Shown: positions 1 through 8,601 of the stretch, in pieces | How the letters are laid out: each line of letters starts with the position of its first letter | How positions within the stretch are numbered: position 1 is the first letter of the stretch | Assembly: GCA_964622715.1 (NCBI GenBank) | Contig: CAZURR010000026.1 | Location: forward strand, 1-28,165 | Origin: Hyphomicrobium_A sp964622715 | Lineage (GTDB): Bacteria; Pseudomonadota; Alphaproteobacteria; Rhizobiales; Hyphomicrobiaceae | DNA length: 28,165 nt | Direction of reading: 5' to 3' | Notes under the pieces: model-generated | The model's input: the letters and a program-made list of their open reading frames with translations, nothing else | Databases searched by the model: none | What the model was told of the DNA's origin: nothing | Translations under genes and position numbers: made by a program

Positions 1-1111
1 GCCGGGGCGGCACAGCAAGGTTTTGGGCATAGAAGGTGACGAGGTCGAAGAGCTTCGGGCCCACCTCGAAGCCGCCATCGCGTTTCGTGTTGCCGTTGGG
101 AGCATTGCGGCAAAAGGTCTGCGCTTGCGTGCAATCGCCTGATGGCTTTGGAACGATCAATGTGGACAGGCCGATGTCGCCGGAGAACGCGCCCGCGCTC
201 TGCTCCCGGATCGACGGAACACCGGCCTTCCATCCGAAACGTCCAAGCATTGGATGCTCAGCCTCTAGCGACCACACCTCATTGGTGCGGCCAGAAATGC
301 CGTCGCTGTTGGTATCATTGGCGTCTGTGTTGGAGCGGATCTGCGCCTCGGGTACTGCCTCGATCAACCCCAGCCCAATCATGGGTGGTGCGATGCGCGG
401 CGACATCATCGTTTTAGGGTGCAGCGGGCCGTATTTGAGGCTTGTGATGGAGTAGGTCGGTTGGCGCAGCGTGACCGTCGTTCCATCACCGAGCGTCACG
501 GGCACATCCTTATAGGTGATGCGCATGCGTCCTTCGCCGTCGTGGCCCTGGATGGCGAAATCCTGCAGTTGACCGCCATACGTCGGCTCATCGATTGCGT
601 TGACGCGGTGTTCGGCCAAGAGTTCCTTATGCGCGTCCGTCTCGGGCGGGATTGACAGCCGCAGCAGCATGGATTCGGCGGTATCATCAGGATAGTTGCC
701 GGCGGGTGGATGACCGCGCCCGTCTTTGAAGTGACAGCTCTGGCACGAGCGCGAGTTAAACAGTGGCCCGAGACCATCTGAGCTTTTCGTTGAAGCAGGC
801 GCCGACACCCACAACTTGCGAAAAATGGCATTGCCGACCTTGAACCTTGCTTCACCCTCAAAGCCAATGCCATTTGAAGCATGAGAGAAAGCATCGCGTG
901 TGTTGACGCTCTTGCGCGTTGTGGCGTTGCCGCCGGGATTCTCCTCGCCCGGCTCCGTTGCGGGCAAAATTTTCTTGCTCGCGCTTTGCTCCGGCTTTCG
1001 CGCTTCCTTGCCCAATCCGATAGTGCTGGTGACGCCTGCTAAGCACATTGCCAGCAGCCCTGGCAGGAGGAGCACCTGTTGATGAATTCTCGGTCTCGAC
1101 TTTAGCGGCAT
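1..1111 (-). CDS. Di-heme oxidoreductase, DUF1111 / thiol-oxidoreductase-like family (C-terminus cut by window edge)
   Basis: This is a c-type cytochrome-like periplasmic protein; the family is often called putative thiol oxidoreductase or di-heme peroxidase, but its substrate is not established. The reading frame runs off the left edge, so about 370 residues are visible. The start at 1111 gives a basic N-terminus (MPLKSRPR) followed by a hydrophobic stretch (LLLPGLLAMCLAGV), consistent with a signal peptide. An in-frame stop lies about 60 bases upstream and a GTG at 1132 is an alternative start. A CxxCH heme-binding motif is read at about 728-745 (SCQSCH), in the family context GPLFNSRSCQSCHFKDGRG. 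Later segments such as SPRIAPPMIGLGLIEAV and DGISGRTNEVW also fit the family. The second heme motif would lie beyond the edge. It follows the imelysin gene by 137 bases on the same strand, an association seen in iron-regulated clusters. Confidence 0.87.
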   Translation of the reverse strand, partial: MPLKSRPRIHQQVLLLPGLLAMCLAGVTSTIGLGKEARKPEQSASKKILPATEPGEENPGGNATTRKSVNTRDAFSHASNGIGFEGEARFKVGNAIFRKLWVSAPASTKSSDGLGPLFNSRSCQSCHFKDGRGHPPAGNYPDDTAESMLLRLSIPPETDAHKELLAEHRVNAIDEPTYGGQLQDFAIQGHDGEGRMRITYKDVPVTLGDGTTVTLRQPTYSITSLKYGPLHPKTMMSPRIAPPMIGLGLIEAVPEAQIRSNTDANDTNSDGISGRTNEVWSLEAEHPMLGRFGWKAGVPSIREQSAGAFSGDIGLSTLIVPKPSGDCTQAQTFCRNAPNGNTKRDGGFEVGPKLFDLVTFYAQNLAVPPR

Positions 1112-1248
1112 TCTCGTTCGTGGCCCTTGCACCCAACATGCGCAGCTGGACGTTTTTGTTCCCGGTTATGCTGGCACAAGTAGGAGCCCTCTTATTTGGC
1201 TCTATCAACTATGTCCTGAGTCGTCGAACGGCCAGTCGGGTGCGACCA

Positions 1249-2529
1249 TTATTCCGACGTGACCTTTGCTGGATCATCAAGGCTGTCTGAGCCTTCGAAC
1301 CCAATGACTTCCAGATTGAGTGCCGCGATCGCCCGCTCAAACTGCTTGGCCTGTGCGATGAGCGCGTTTATGGCCGCGTTGACTGTCTCGTTGCCTTCGG
1401 CGTTATTCTCACCGATCATCTGATCATAAGCCTCGCCGCCTTCGGCGCGACTGACGATCTTGCCCATGCGCGTCATCGACTCGCTAATGGCCGCGCGCAC
1501 TTGCTGATCCAATTCCGGCGACTTGGTTCGCAGCGCATCGGACGGGCTCGGGCCCGAGACCACGGTCCCGTCAATGCGCGTGTAGGTGCCGAGGTAGACA
1601 TTTTTGATGCCCTGCACATCGAAGTAGTGTGAGTTGTGGGTGTTGTCTGAGAAGCAGTCGTGCTCTTCCTCGGGATCGTGGATGAGCAGGCCGAGCTTCA
1701 TGCGCTCGCCAGCCAACTCACCATAGGACAAGCTGCCAAGCCCTTTGAAGATGGCGACCAGCGCAGCTTTACCGCCATTGGCCATCACCGCTTTTCGCGC
1801 GTCGCCCGACGGACCCCATTGCCCGGTCATCCACGTCAAATCATCGATCAGGAGATCGGTCGCAGCGGCAAGATATTCGGCGCGCCGCTCGCAATTCCCA
1901 CCGGTGCAATTCTTCGGGTCAAAATCGGTTGCGGGCCGCTGGCCGGCGCCAGGGCCTGTGATGTTGAGATCCTGGCCCCAGAGCAAGAATTCGATGGCGT
2001 GATAGCCGGTAGCGACGTTCGATTCCACGCCGCCGGCTTCCTGCAATTTGTTGGCAAGCAATTTCTTAGTGATCTTCGAGGTATCGACCTCCTCGCCGCC
2101 AACCTTGATCGTCGTGTTGGTGATCACGTTGGCGACATAGAGATCGTTCTCCGGCGACTCGTCGCCGTAGTCGGCCGAGACGTAGTCGATGAGTCCTTCA
2201 TCAAGCGGCCACGCGTTGACCTTACCCTCCCAGTCATCGACGATGGGGTTGCCGAAGCGGAACGCCTCCGTCTGCACGTAGGGAACGCGTGCTGCAAGCC
2301 AGGCTTGGCGTGCCGCCTTGAGATTGCCCTCGGTGGGTTCTGCGATGAGCTTGTTGACCGCTACCTTGAGCTTCTTAGCTTCGATAAGCGAGTCGGCATA
2401 TCCCGCTTCTGCAATGTTGGCATAGGTCTTCGCGATTGCGGCCGCGTCAGGCGGTGCATCCGCATAGACGGCAATACATGTCGCGCTCAAAAGCACGGCG
2501 GCTATTGTGGCGCCAAGAGATCTGCGCAT
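1249..2529 (-). CDS. irpA: Imelysin family periplasmic protein (IrpA-like, peptidase M75 fold)
   Basis: Imelysin-family proteins are exported, usually iron-regulated, and thought to take part in iron uptake; the original peptidase assignment is doubtful. The protein has 426 residues. The start at 2529 (MRRSLGATIAAVLLSATCIAVYA) gives a compact signal peptide with a likely cut after AYA-type residues near 23, and AGGGG sits about 10 bases upstream. A longer start at 2568 would put 13 polar residues before the signal peptide and is less likely. The family GxHxxE motif is present as GYHAIE at residues 175-180, within the typical context ATGYHAIEFLLWGQDL. A CTGGNC segment follows, so a disulfide is possible. 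It is the first gene of a leftward pair with the di-heme protein and is divergent from a second imelysin-like gene. The shared promoter region carries an iron-operator-like repeat. Confidence 0.9.
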   Translation of the reverse strand: MRRSLGATIAAVLLSATCIAVYADAPPDAAAIAKTYANIAEAGYADSLIEAKKLKVAVNKLIAEPTEGNLKAARQAWLAARVPYVQTEAFRFGNPIVDDWEGKVNAWPLDEGLIDYVSADYGDESPENDLYVANVITNTTIKVGGEEVDTSKITKKLLANKLQEAGGVESNVATGYHAIEFLLWGQDLNITGPGAGQRPATDFDPKNCTGGNCERRAEYLAAATDLLIDDLTWMTGQWGPSGDARKAVMANGGKAALVAIFKGLGSLSYGELAGERMKLGLLIHDPEEEHDCFSDNTHNSHYFDVQGIKNVYLGTYTRIDGTVVSGPSPSDALRTKSPELDQQVRAAISESMTRMGKIVSRAEGGEAYDQMIGENNAEGNETVNAAINALIAQAKQFERAIAALNLEVIGFEGSDSLDDPAKVTSE

Positions 2530-2846
2530 GATCAATTTACCCCTGTCGCAAAAAGATAATTCCATCAATCGGATATCCGCTAACTCTCGCCCGGTAGCGC
2601 TGCATCAAACTTGCTCGCCAAGTCTGGATGCCTGCGAACTTGGAAGGCTATAAGGCGCCCAAAGAGGCAATCTCAGCGCGATCAAAGTATTTTATGACTC
2701 GAGAAGTCAAGAAAGAATTTGTGCTGGGGGCCGTCAATTAGTCGCGAGGATGGTGCATCTTTGGCGCAATGGTATCCAATGCGTCTCAAATTGCCGGACA
2801 TGCCACCTTGGCGCGCGAGGTACTGCCGCTCGGGGCCGAGTTCTGT
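2530..2846. promoter_or_regulatory. Divergent promoter region between the two imelysin genes
   Basis: This 317-base gap separates the divergent imelysin genes and must contain promoters for both directions. It includes a 10-base palindrome CGGATATCCG near 2570 and the TGA-N9-TCA repeat listed separately. On the minus strand a TTGACT hexamer (2705-2710) overlaps the right half of that repeat and could be the -35 of the leftward imelysin gene; I see no convincing -10. The right end may be coding if the rightward imelysin starts at 2769 instead of 2847. Confidence 0.5.
2695..2709. promoter_or_regulatory. Iron-responsive operator-like inverted repeat (TGA-N9-TCA)
   Basis: The sequence TGACT-CGAGA-AGTCA is a perfect inverted repeat with 5-base arms and exactly fits TGA-N9-TCA. 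That pattern is the published iron-responsive operator bound by the Rrf2-type regulator RirA in rhizobia. Its position between two divergent iron-associated transcription units, overlapping a possible -35 hexamer (TTGACT on the minus strand), supports repression of one or both. RirA itself is not in the window, so the regulator is an inference. Confidence 0.5.
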
Positions 2847-3956
2847 ATGGCGCTGAAGGGATTTCGTGTGCTGAGGGATATCCCAACCGTCTGTCTAATC
2901 CTTGTTCTTCTTATCTGTGCGGCTTGCCATGAGCCAGCTCATGCAGCGCAGACTTTCGCCGAACTAAATCAGCGGGTGATCGACGAATACATCGTACCGC
3001 ATTTTGATAAGCTGGAGTCGGCAACGGCCAAGCTGGCGGCGACGCTTAGCGAGACGTGTGAACGACCGACGGGACAATTGACCGCAGTCCAGAATGACTT
3101 CAAGCAGACGGCGCTTGCCTGGGCTGGTGTCGAGTTTCTGCGCTTGGGTCCAATGGGCGAGGAGTCGCGGGCGGAACGCTTCGACTTTTCGCCCGACCCT
3201 CGGCGCGTCGTTGAACGCCAGTTACGCAAGCTGCTGGGGCGGCGCGATGTGGCGGTTCTGGACCCGCAGGTGCTCGCCAAGACGAGTGTCGCTGTTCAAG
3301 GACTGCCGGCACTTCAGGTTCTGCTGACCGATCAGAAGCAGTCGATCCTAGCCGACACCGAGGAGGGTCATTACCGCTGCCGCTTTGCCGTTAGCATCGC
3401 AAGAAACCTGGAATTTATGGCGCGCGAGGCCGTCTCGGGGTGGTCCGGGCCCAATCGATGGCGTGAGAAAATGCTCACGCCGGCCCCTGATAACGCCCGG
3501 TACAAGTCATCTGCAGAGGTAGCTGCTGCGCTCGTGCGCGCGCTGATGACGGGACTACAATTAATCCAAGACCGCCAGATCGTGCCCATGATTGCGGCGC
3601 AGTCTAAACCTGGAAAGACGCCGCGACTGCCATTCGCGCGTTCAGGTCTAAGCGCAGACTACTTCGCGGCCTCGATTACATCCTGCAAGGTCTTGTATGA
3701 GGCGATGGAACTTTCCGATTACATCCCCGAGACCGAGGAATGGATGAAGCCATGGATCGCGGGTACTTTTGACAGGGTCGCTCGCGATGGTCCTGCTATG
3801 GTGCTCTCATTTCAGGACAGGCAAGAGCATCCCGAGCGGGAACGCGAGCTGCGCCTCCTGCGCTTCCAAATCGAAGGCATTCGAAAATTAATCGGGCACA
3901 AGATCGCGCCGGTGGCAAATCTGACAATAGGATTCAACGAGCTCGATGGCGATTGA
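2847..3956 (+). CDS. Second imelysin-like periplasmic protein, without the GxHxxE motif
   Basis: The protein has 369 residues and belongs to the imelysin-like group that accompanies IrpA, di-heme and DUF1513 genes. Its role in iron handling is inferred from context. The start at 2847 (MALKGFRVLRDIP...) puts the hydrophobic segment TVCLILVLLICAAC at residues 14-27 with a plausible cut after AHA at residue 33. An upstream ATG at 2769 would give an unusually long 59-residue leader. The segment SATAKLAATLSETCERPT fits the first helices of the imelysin fold. Where IrpA has GYHAIE this protein has GLPALQ, so the conserved His and Glu are missing. The stop overlaps the next start by 11 bases, so translation is probably coupled to the DUF1513 gene. 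Confidence 0.75.
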   Translation: MALKGFRVLRDIPTVCLILVLLICAACHEPAHAAQTFAELNQRVIDEYIVPHFDKLESATAKLAATLSETCERPTGQLTAVQNDFKQTALAWAGVEFLRLGPMGEESRAERFDFSPDPRRVVERQLRKLLGRRDVAVLDPQVLAKTSVAVQGLPALQVLLTDQKQSILADTEEGHYRCRFAVSIARNLEFMAREAVSGWSGPNRWREKMLTPAPDNARYKSSAEVAAALVRALMTGLQLIQDRQIVPMIAAQSKPGKTPRLPFARSGLSADYFAASITSCKVLYEAMELSDYIPETEEWMKPWIAGTFDRVARDGPAMVLSFQDRQEHPERERELRLLRFQIEGIRKLIGHKIAPVANLTIGFNELDGD

Positions 3957-5070
3957 TCGACGCCAACTTCTGATCGGTACCGCGCTGATGCTTTCCTCAA
4001 CCTCGCGCGCGTTCTCTGGCGTGTTGGAGAGCGAAGCGGACGAAGGTGACGTTGAAGCAGGCGATCTTATTGCGGCCTGCCGCCGGCCGGATGGCAGCTA
4101 CTCAGTCGTTGTCTTGACGTTGGACGGGATGGTGGTGCGCGAGATCCCGCTTGAAGGCCGCGGACATGACATTGCCTACGATCATGCGGGTGGGATGGCC
4201 GTCGTCTTTGCGCGCAGGCCAGGATCCTTCGCACTTGCCTTCGACGTGCATAGCCGCGGCAAGCCGACGGTCTTTGCCACGCCAAATAACCGGCACTTCT
4301 ACGGTCACGGCGTCTTTTCCGCTGATGGTCGATTGCTCTATGCCACCGAGCACGACATAGACACACGGCAAGGGCTGCTCGGTGTCTACAACGCAACCAG
4401 CGGTTTCGCGCGTATCGGTGAAATCCCAACGTACGGGATCGGACCGCATGAAGTGATCATGCTTTCCGATGGCAAAACACTCGCTGTCGCCAACGGCGGC
4501 ATAGAGACCGATGTGAAGACGGGGCGCAAAAAGCTCAATCTCGACACTATGGAGCCCTCACTCGCGTTCATTGACAGCAAGACCGGTGCACTTCTGGCCC
4601 AGCACATGCAGAATGGGGCGCTGCACAAGCTCTCAATCCGGCACATCGCGGCAGATGCGCGTGGCGCAGTCTGGTTCGGCGGGCAATGGCAAGGGGCCAC
4701 TGAGGAGTCACCGGAACTCGTCGGGCAAGCAAGCTTGGATGCGCCGCTTCACATTCTTGAGTCGGCCAACCAGCTGGGGGCCAAGCTAGCCGGCTACATC
4801 GGCTCTGTAGCAATGAGCGGCGACGGGCGCGTGCTGGCGGCCTCCGCCCCGCGTTCCGGGCACATTGTCTACGTCGATACGGAGCGTGCGATGGTGATTG
4901 GCGACACGCAGCTGGCCGATGGTTGCGGTCTTGCCGGCATTTCCAAATCGGAATTTGCGCTGAGTTCCGGCATGGGTGTGTTGCAGACGGAGACGCCAGA
5001 CCACACGCATCTGACAATGGCGTCGTTTCCCGGCCGCGCCTTCGATAATCACTTGCTGAGCATTCGATAA
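3946..5070 (+). CDS. DUF1513 family exported protein (beta-propeller-like)
   Basis: The protein has 374 residues and carries a Tat-like N-terminus (DRRQLLIGTALML), so folded export to the periplasm is likely. The body has repeated beta-rich segments typical of a propeller: AACRRPDGSYSVVVL, GHDIAYDHAGGMAVVFARRPG, YGHGVFSADGRLLYATEHD, GIGPHEVIMLSDGKTLAVANGG and GYIGSVAMSGDGRVLAASAPR. DUF1513 has no assigned reaction. It is known as a companion of imelysin and di-heme oxidoreductase genes, which is the arrangement here. It begins inside the last codons of the second imelysin gene (11-base overlap) and ends the rightward unit. An imperfect hairpin follows at 5074-5093 without a T-run. Confidence 0.85.
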   Translation: MAIDRRQLLIGTALMLSSTSRAFSGVLESEADEGDVEAGDLIAACRRPDGSYSVVVLTLDGMVVREIPLEGRGHDIAYDHAGGMAVVFARRPGSFALAFDVHSRGKPTVFATPNNRHFYGHGVFSADGRLLYATEHDIDTRQGLLGVYNATSGFARIGEIPTYGIGPHEVIMLSDGKTLAVANGGIETDVKTGRKKLNLDTMEPSLAFIDSKTGALLAQHMQNGALHKLSIRHIAADARGAVWFGGQWQGATEESPELVGQASLDAPLHILESANQLGAKLAGYIGSVAMSGDGRVLAASAPRSGHIVYVDTERAMVIGDTQLADGCGLAGISKSEFALSSGMGVLQTETPDHTHLTMASFPGRAFDNHLLSIR

Positions 5071-5073
5071 AGG

Positions 5074-5093
5074 CGACAGCCGCTGCGGTGTCG
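5074..5093 (+). terminator. Weak hairpin after the DUF1513 gene
   Basis: The arms CGACA and CCGC pair with GCGG and TGTCG, with one bulged G and a one-base centre. It lies 4 bases after the DUF1513 stop. No T-run follows, so termination is only suggested by position. Confidence 0.3.
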
Positions 5094-5184
5094 ATGAAGC
5101 AAACTGCCAGACATGGGCATCAGGAACTCGCTCCCACCATCCGCGGTTAACATGCGCCAAATGATTGTCTTTATAAGGTGCGAT

Positions 5185-5198
5185 TAAGGAAATCCTTA
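5185..5198. promoter_or_regulatory. Inverted repeat upstream of the polysaccharide copolymerase gene
   Basis: TAAGGA-AA-TCCTTA is a perfect inverted repeat with 6-base arms, 60 bases before the copolymerase start. It has the size and position of an operator. I do not recognise a regulator for it. Confidence 0.3.
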
Positions 5199-5258
5199 CC
5201 AGTGAGCGCTCTAAATTGGGGCAAGTTTTAGTGCTTGCTTTGAGTGATACGCGTACAT

Positions 5259-7406
5259 ATGAACACGAGCTCAATTGACAACATCAAGATTGCAACCCCC
5301 TGGCGCAGCGTGCGCCGGGCGTTGCCGCTATTGCTTTTGGTAGGCATTGGTGCCGGTGCCACCACCTTAGGTATACTTTCAAAAACGCGGCCGCAGTACA
5401 CATCAAAAGTACAGATCGAGGTGGGGGCTGACACGACGCAACTGGCGCCAGGTGCGTCGCCGATTACTTTGGACGCGCAAAGCGACAATTCAGCGATCAA
5501 CGCCCACGTGCGCGCGATCACTTCAACCGATCTTGCAGCTGAGGTCATCGAGAAAGAGCACTTGGCCGACAATCCTGAATTTGATGATTCGCTGGGATCG
5601 CGGACGATGCTCCACCGCATAAAGCGCACGCTAGGATTGACTGGCCCACGTAGCGCCGAGACCAAGCAAGTTCGCGTTCGTAACGCCTATTACAAACACC
5701 TCGGTGTCTATGTTCCCGAGAACCAGCGTGTCATCTCCATTGCGTTCACAGCAGCCGATCCCCAGCTTGCAGCGAGCGTTTCTAACCGTCTTGCTGAGAG
5801 TTACATCGCATTTCTGAGGCGACAGGCTACGTTGCGGGCGAAAAGTTTGCAGAAGGCCCTGCAAAGCAAGATCGCCACGTTGACGAAGGAGGTCGCCGAA
5901 GCTGAAGCTGCGGTCGACCGTTTCCGCGGACTGGCTGCTATTTTCAACAAAGCGCCTGAAGACGGTGGAAGCAATTCAAAACAGATCGACGAGTTGCAGC
6001 GCGAGCTTTCAAAGGCACAGGCGGTTCGGGCCGCGGAGGCAGCACGCGTCGAAGATGCTCGCGAGTTGGTGGCCGTAGGCAGCGCGGATGCGTTGCCGGA
6101 ATTTCAAAAATCGCCGCTGATCCAAAACCTCAACCAGCAGCAAACACACGTAGAAGAGCGTATGTCAGAGCTGTCCGCGACATTGCTGCCACAACATCCG
6201 CGCATGCGTCAGCTCCGCGCCGAGATCGCAGGTCTCAAACGCCAGACGACGAGAGAGGTCCGCAAGATCCTTGCTGGCTTCGAGAAGAAGGCCAAGGTTG
6301 CGGCCCGTCGCGTGGATGAGGTGCAGAACAGACTCGACGAAATGAGACAGCCGACGGTCGGCGCGGGGGGCGATGTCGTGCCGTTACGCCACTACGAGGA
6401 GGTGGCCACATCGAAGCGCGAAGAGCTTGGACGCTTGGAGAAGCGTCTTGAAGTCAGCCGCGCGCGTTCAGACGCCCGGACAATTCCGCTCGAAGCGGCA
6501 ATCACAAAGCGGGCGCAGCCACCCGCAATCCAGAATTGGGCCAAACAGTTGCCGGGCTCGGCTCTTGTTGGGTTCGTGGTCCTTTTGATCGGGCTTGCAG
6601 TTGTGCTGACGAAAGCGTTCTTCACGGCGGCGTGGCCGATTGTCGGCGCGCGGCAAAACGCATCGCAAATCCCAGAGAACAGCAATGGACAACGGGTGAT
6701 GGATGTCGAAGATATGTGTCCTTCACTTGCAGGGACGTCCGGGATGCCGCTCATAGTCGACACTGTGTCAGGACTTGCCGACCAGCTTCGAGTGCTGGCG
6801 CCTGGAGCTGGCGGCTTCCGCACGTTGCTGACTTGTGAGACTGGTGAGCTAGATCCAGCAGACGAGGCGGTCGAGCTTGTGAACGAGCTTGCTGGTGCGG
6901 GTGCCGAAGTCTTGCTAATCGACTGGTCTCTCGATGGGCGTGGAGTTGCAGAAAAGACCGGTGTGTTGTCGTGGCCAGGGTTGTCGGAAGTCCTGCAAGG
7001 GAAGGCCAAGTTCGACGACGTGGTTGTGCGTGTGCCCGGCAGTGAAGCGTATTTCATTCCGTCCGGCGCGGGCGCAACCATCCCCGCCGCCCTGCTCGAT
7101 CCCGGCCAGGTTAATCTCGCACTCGATGCGCTCGACACGGCCTATGATCACATCGTTGTCGTGGGAAAACATGCTGCCGCAAGGGACTTGTTCGAGACTA
7201 TCGAAGGCCGTTTCGACGCTGGCGTGATTGTTATGGAAGGGCGGCGACGCGCAGGCGTCTTCCCGGATCCGCCAGGCACTTTCCTTGGCTTCCATGTCAT
7301 AGACGTTGAGCTATTGCGGCTTGAGCGGACGATTGTGAGGCAGCAGGCGCAAGAACACGCTGCGCATTTATCCCGACATAATCGGCTCGAGGCAGGAGCA
7401 AGCTGA
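5259..7406 (+). CDS. Wzz/GumC-type polysaccharide copolymerase with a degenerate BY-kinase-like domain
   Basis: The protein has 715 residues and the layout of a chain-length regulator for exported polysaccharide. A first membrane helix lies at about residues 21-40 (ALPLLLLVGIGAGATTLGIL). It is followed by a periplasmic region with long coiled coils (LQKALQSKIATLTKEVAEAE and ELQRELSKAQAVRAAEAARV) and the family-type segment LLPQHPRMRQLRAEI. A second helix is at about 433-455 (SALVGFVVLLIGLAVVL). The cytoplasmic C-terminal third resembles a bacterial tyrosine kinase. VLLIDWSLDG matches the Walker A' pattern and HIVVVG resembles a Walker B strand. The Walker A loop is replaced by CETGELDPADEA with no GK(S/T), and there is no C-terminal tyrosine cluster, so kinase activity is unlikely. 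A GTG at 5244 is an alternative start. No other polysaccharide genes are nearby. Confidence 0.78.
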   Translation: MNTSSIDNIKIATPWRSVRRALPLLLLVGIGAGATTLGILSKTRPQYTSKVQIEVGADTTQLAPGASPITLDAQSDNSAINAHVRAITSTDLAAEVIEKEHLADNPEFDDSLGSRTMLHRIKRTLGLTGPRSAETKQVRVRNAYYKHLGVYVPENQRVISIAFTAADPQLAASVSNRLAESYIAFLRRQATLRAKSLQKALQSKIATLTKEVAEAEAAVDRFRGLAAIFNKAPEDGGSNSKQIDELQRELSKAQAVRAAEAARVEDARELVAVGSADALPEFQKSPLIQNLNQQQTHVEERMSELSATLLPQHPRMRQLRAEIAGLKRQTTREVRKILAGFEKKAKVAARRVDEVQNRLDEMRQPTVGAGGDVVPLRHYEEVATSKREELGRLEKRLEVSRARSDARTIPLEAAITKRAQPPAIQNWAKQLPGSALVGFVVLLIGLAVVLTKAFFTAAWPIVGARQNASQIPENSNGQRVMDVEDMCPSLAGTSGMPLIVDTVSGLADQLRVLAPGAGGFRTLLTCETGELDPADEAVELVNELAGAGAEVLLIDWSLDGRGVAEKTGVLSWPGLSEVLQGKAKFDDVVVRVPGSEAYFIPSGAGATIPAALLDPGQVNLALDALDTAYDHIVVVGKHAAARDLFETIEGRFDAGVIVMEGRRRAGVFPDPPGTFLGFHVIDVELLRLERTIVRQQAQEHAAHLSRHNRLEAGAS

Positions 7407-7527
7407 ACGGTACGCGCGCCGTTTGGCGGTGACGGTCGGCAACGCGCACCCCGCGCCCCTTGGGCGCATTGATCGCCGAGTGATTGCTCACTATCACGCG
7501 TCCAGTGCAATTCTGGGGCGCCGGTTC

Positions 7528-8601
7528 ATGGCGGTTTCGATGAAGCAGGGACAGGAGGCAGTATCTACGTCCGCGGATGCGACCGTGCGCACGTGGCTGC
7601 TGATCGTGGCAGGCCTCGTGTTTGCAATGATCGTTGTCGGAGGCGCGACGCGGCTCACCGACTCGGGTTTGTCGATTACGGAGTGGCTGCCCATACTTGG
7701 TGCAATCCCGCCCCTCAGTGAGGCCGACTGGCAAGCGGTTTTCGAAAAATACAGATCCATCCCTGAGTATGCGATCGTCAACGCGGGTATGTCGCTTGCC
7801 GAGTTCAAGTTCATCTACTGGTGGGAGTGGGCGCATCGTTTTCTCGGGCGGTTCATTGGCGTAGCTTTTGCGCTTCCCTTCCTCGGGTTTTGGATTGCCG
7901 GCAAACTGCGGCCCGGTTTTGCGAGCAAGTGCCTCGGCGTGTTCGTGCTCGGCGGGCTGCAAGGGTTCATTGGCTGGTACATGGTCAAGTCGGGGCTGGT
8001 GGATCGCATTGATGTGAGCCAGTACCGCTTGGCGCTCCACCTCTTGATAGCCTTCGCAATCTTGGGGCTGCTGATTTGGTTTGCGCTCGACCTGGCGCCC
8101 GACATTCAGTCTCCGCGTCTGCAGACGGTCTCGCTCATGCAGCGGCGACTTGCTGTTGTGCTTGTTGCTCTCGTGTTTGTGCAAGCGGGGCTCGGCGCGC
8201 TTGTCGCCGGTCTCAAGGCCGGGCTGACCTACAACACCTGGCCACTCATGGACGGCAAGCTAATCCCTTCAGGGCTCGGCAGCGTTTCTCCATGGCATCT
8301 CAACTTTTTTGAAAACGTCACCACGTTGCAGTTCAACCATCGCGTGATGGCGTACACGCTCGTTGTCCTGGCACTTTGGCATCTGTTGGCATTGGCGCGC
8401 ACGGCAGACGGCTCGCGTGCCGTCAGATCGGCTGCACTGCTCACCTTCGCCGTCCTAGCGCAGATGGCGTTTGGCATTTGGATGTTGCTGGCCCATGTGC
8501 CGCTGTGGCTTGGCCTGATCCATCAAGGCGGAGCCGCGCTCATCGTTGCGGCCTGCGTGCTGCACCTTCACCGAATGACGCGATCGGCTACGCGGTCCTG
8601 A
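7528..8601 (+). CDS. ctaA: Heme A synthase, COX15/CtaA family
   Basis: Heme A synthase oxidises the C8 methyl group of heme O to give heme A for aa3-type cytochrome oxidase; it is an integral membrane enzyme. The protein has 357 residues with about eight hydrophobic helices. The family signatures GGATRLTDSGLSITEW (residues 38-53) and WWEWAHRFLGR are clear. The four histidines expected as heme ligands are H103 (WAHRF), H171 (ALHLL), H271 (FNHRV) and H332 (IHQGG). I chose the ATG at 7528, which gives a short cytoplasmic leader before the first helix; the frame is open back to a TTG at 7423. The 3' end overlaps the convergent argC gene by 34 bases. It is separated from other oxidase assembly genes, none of which is in the window. 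Confidence 0.93.
   Translation: MAVSMKQGQEAVSTSADATVRTWLLIVAGLVFAMIVVGGATRLTDSGLSITEWLPILGAIPPLSEADWQAVFEKYRSIPEYAIVNAGMSLAEFKFIYWWEWAHRFLGRFIGVAFALPFLGFWIAGKLRPGFASKCLGVFVLGGLQGFIGWYMVKSGLVDRIDVSQYRLALHLLIAFAILGLLIWFALDLAPDIQSPRLQTVSLMQRRLAVVLVALVFVQAGLGALVAGLKAGLTYNTWPLMDGKLIPSGLGSVSPWHLNFFENVTTLQFNHRVMAYTLVVLALWHLLALARTADGSRAVRSAALLTFAVLAQMAFGIWMLLAHVPLWLGLIHQGGAALIVAACVLHLHRMTRSATRS

Noticed and set aside
496..1208. Two minus-strand open frames (496-894 and 858-1208) at the left end
   Set aside because: They are out of frame with the di-heme protein, whose CxxCH motif and continuous sequence to 1111 show the true frame.
1660..2559. 299-residue open frame on the plus strand opposite the imelysin gene
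   Set aside because: The minus-strand frame has a signal peptide and the GxHxxE motif; the plus-strand product has neither a domain nor a plausible ribosome-binding site.
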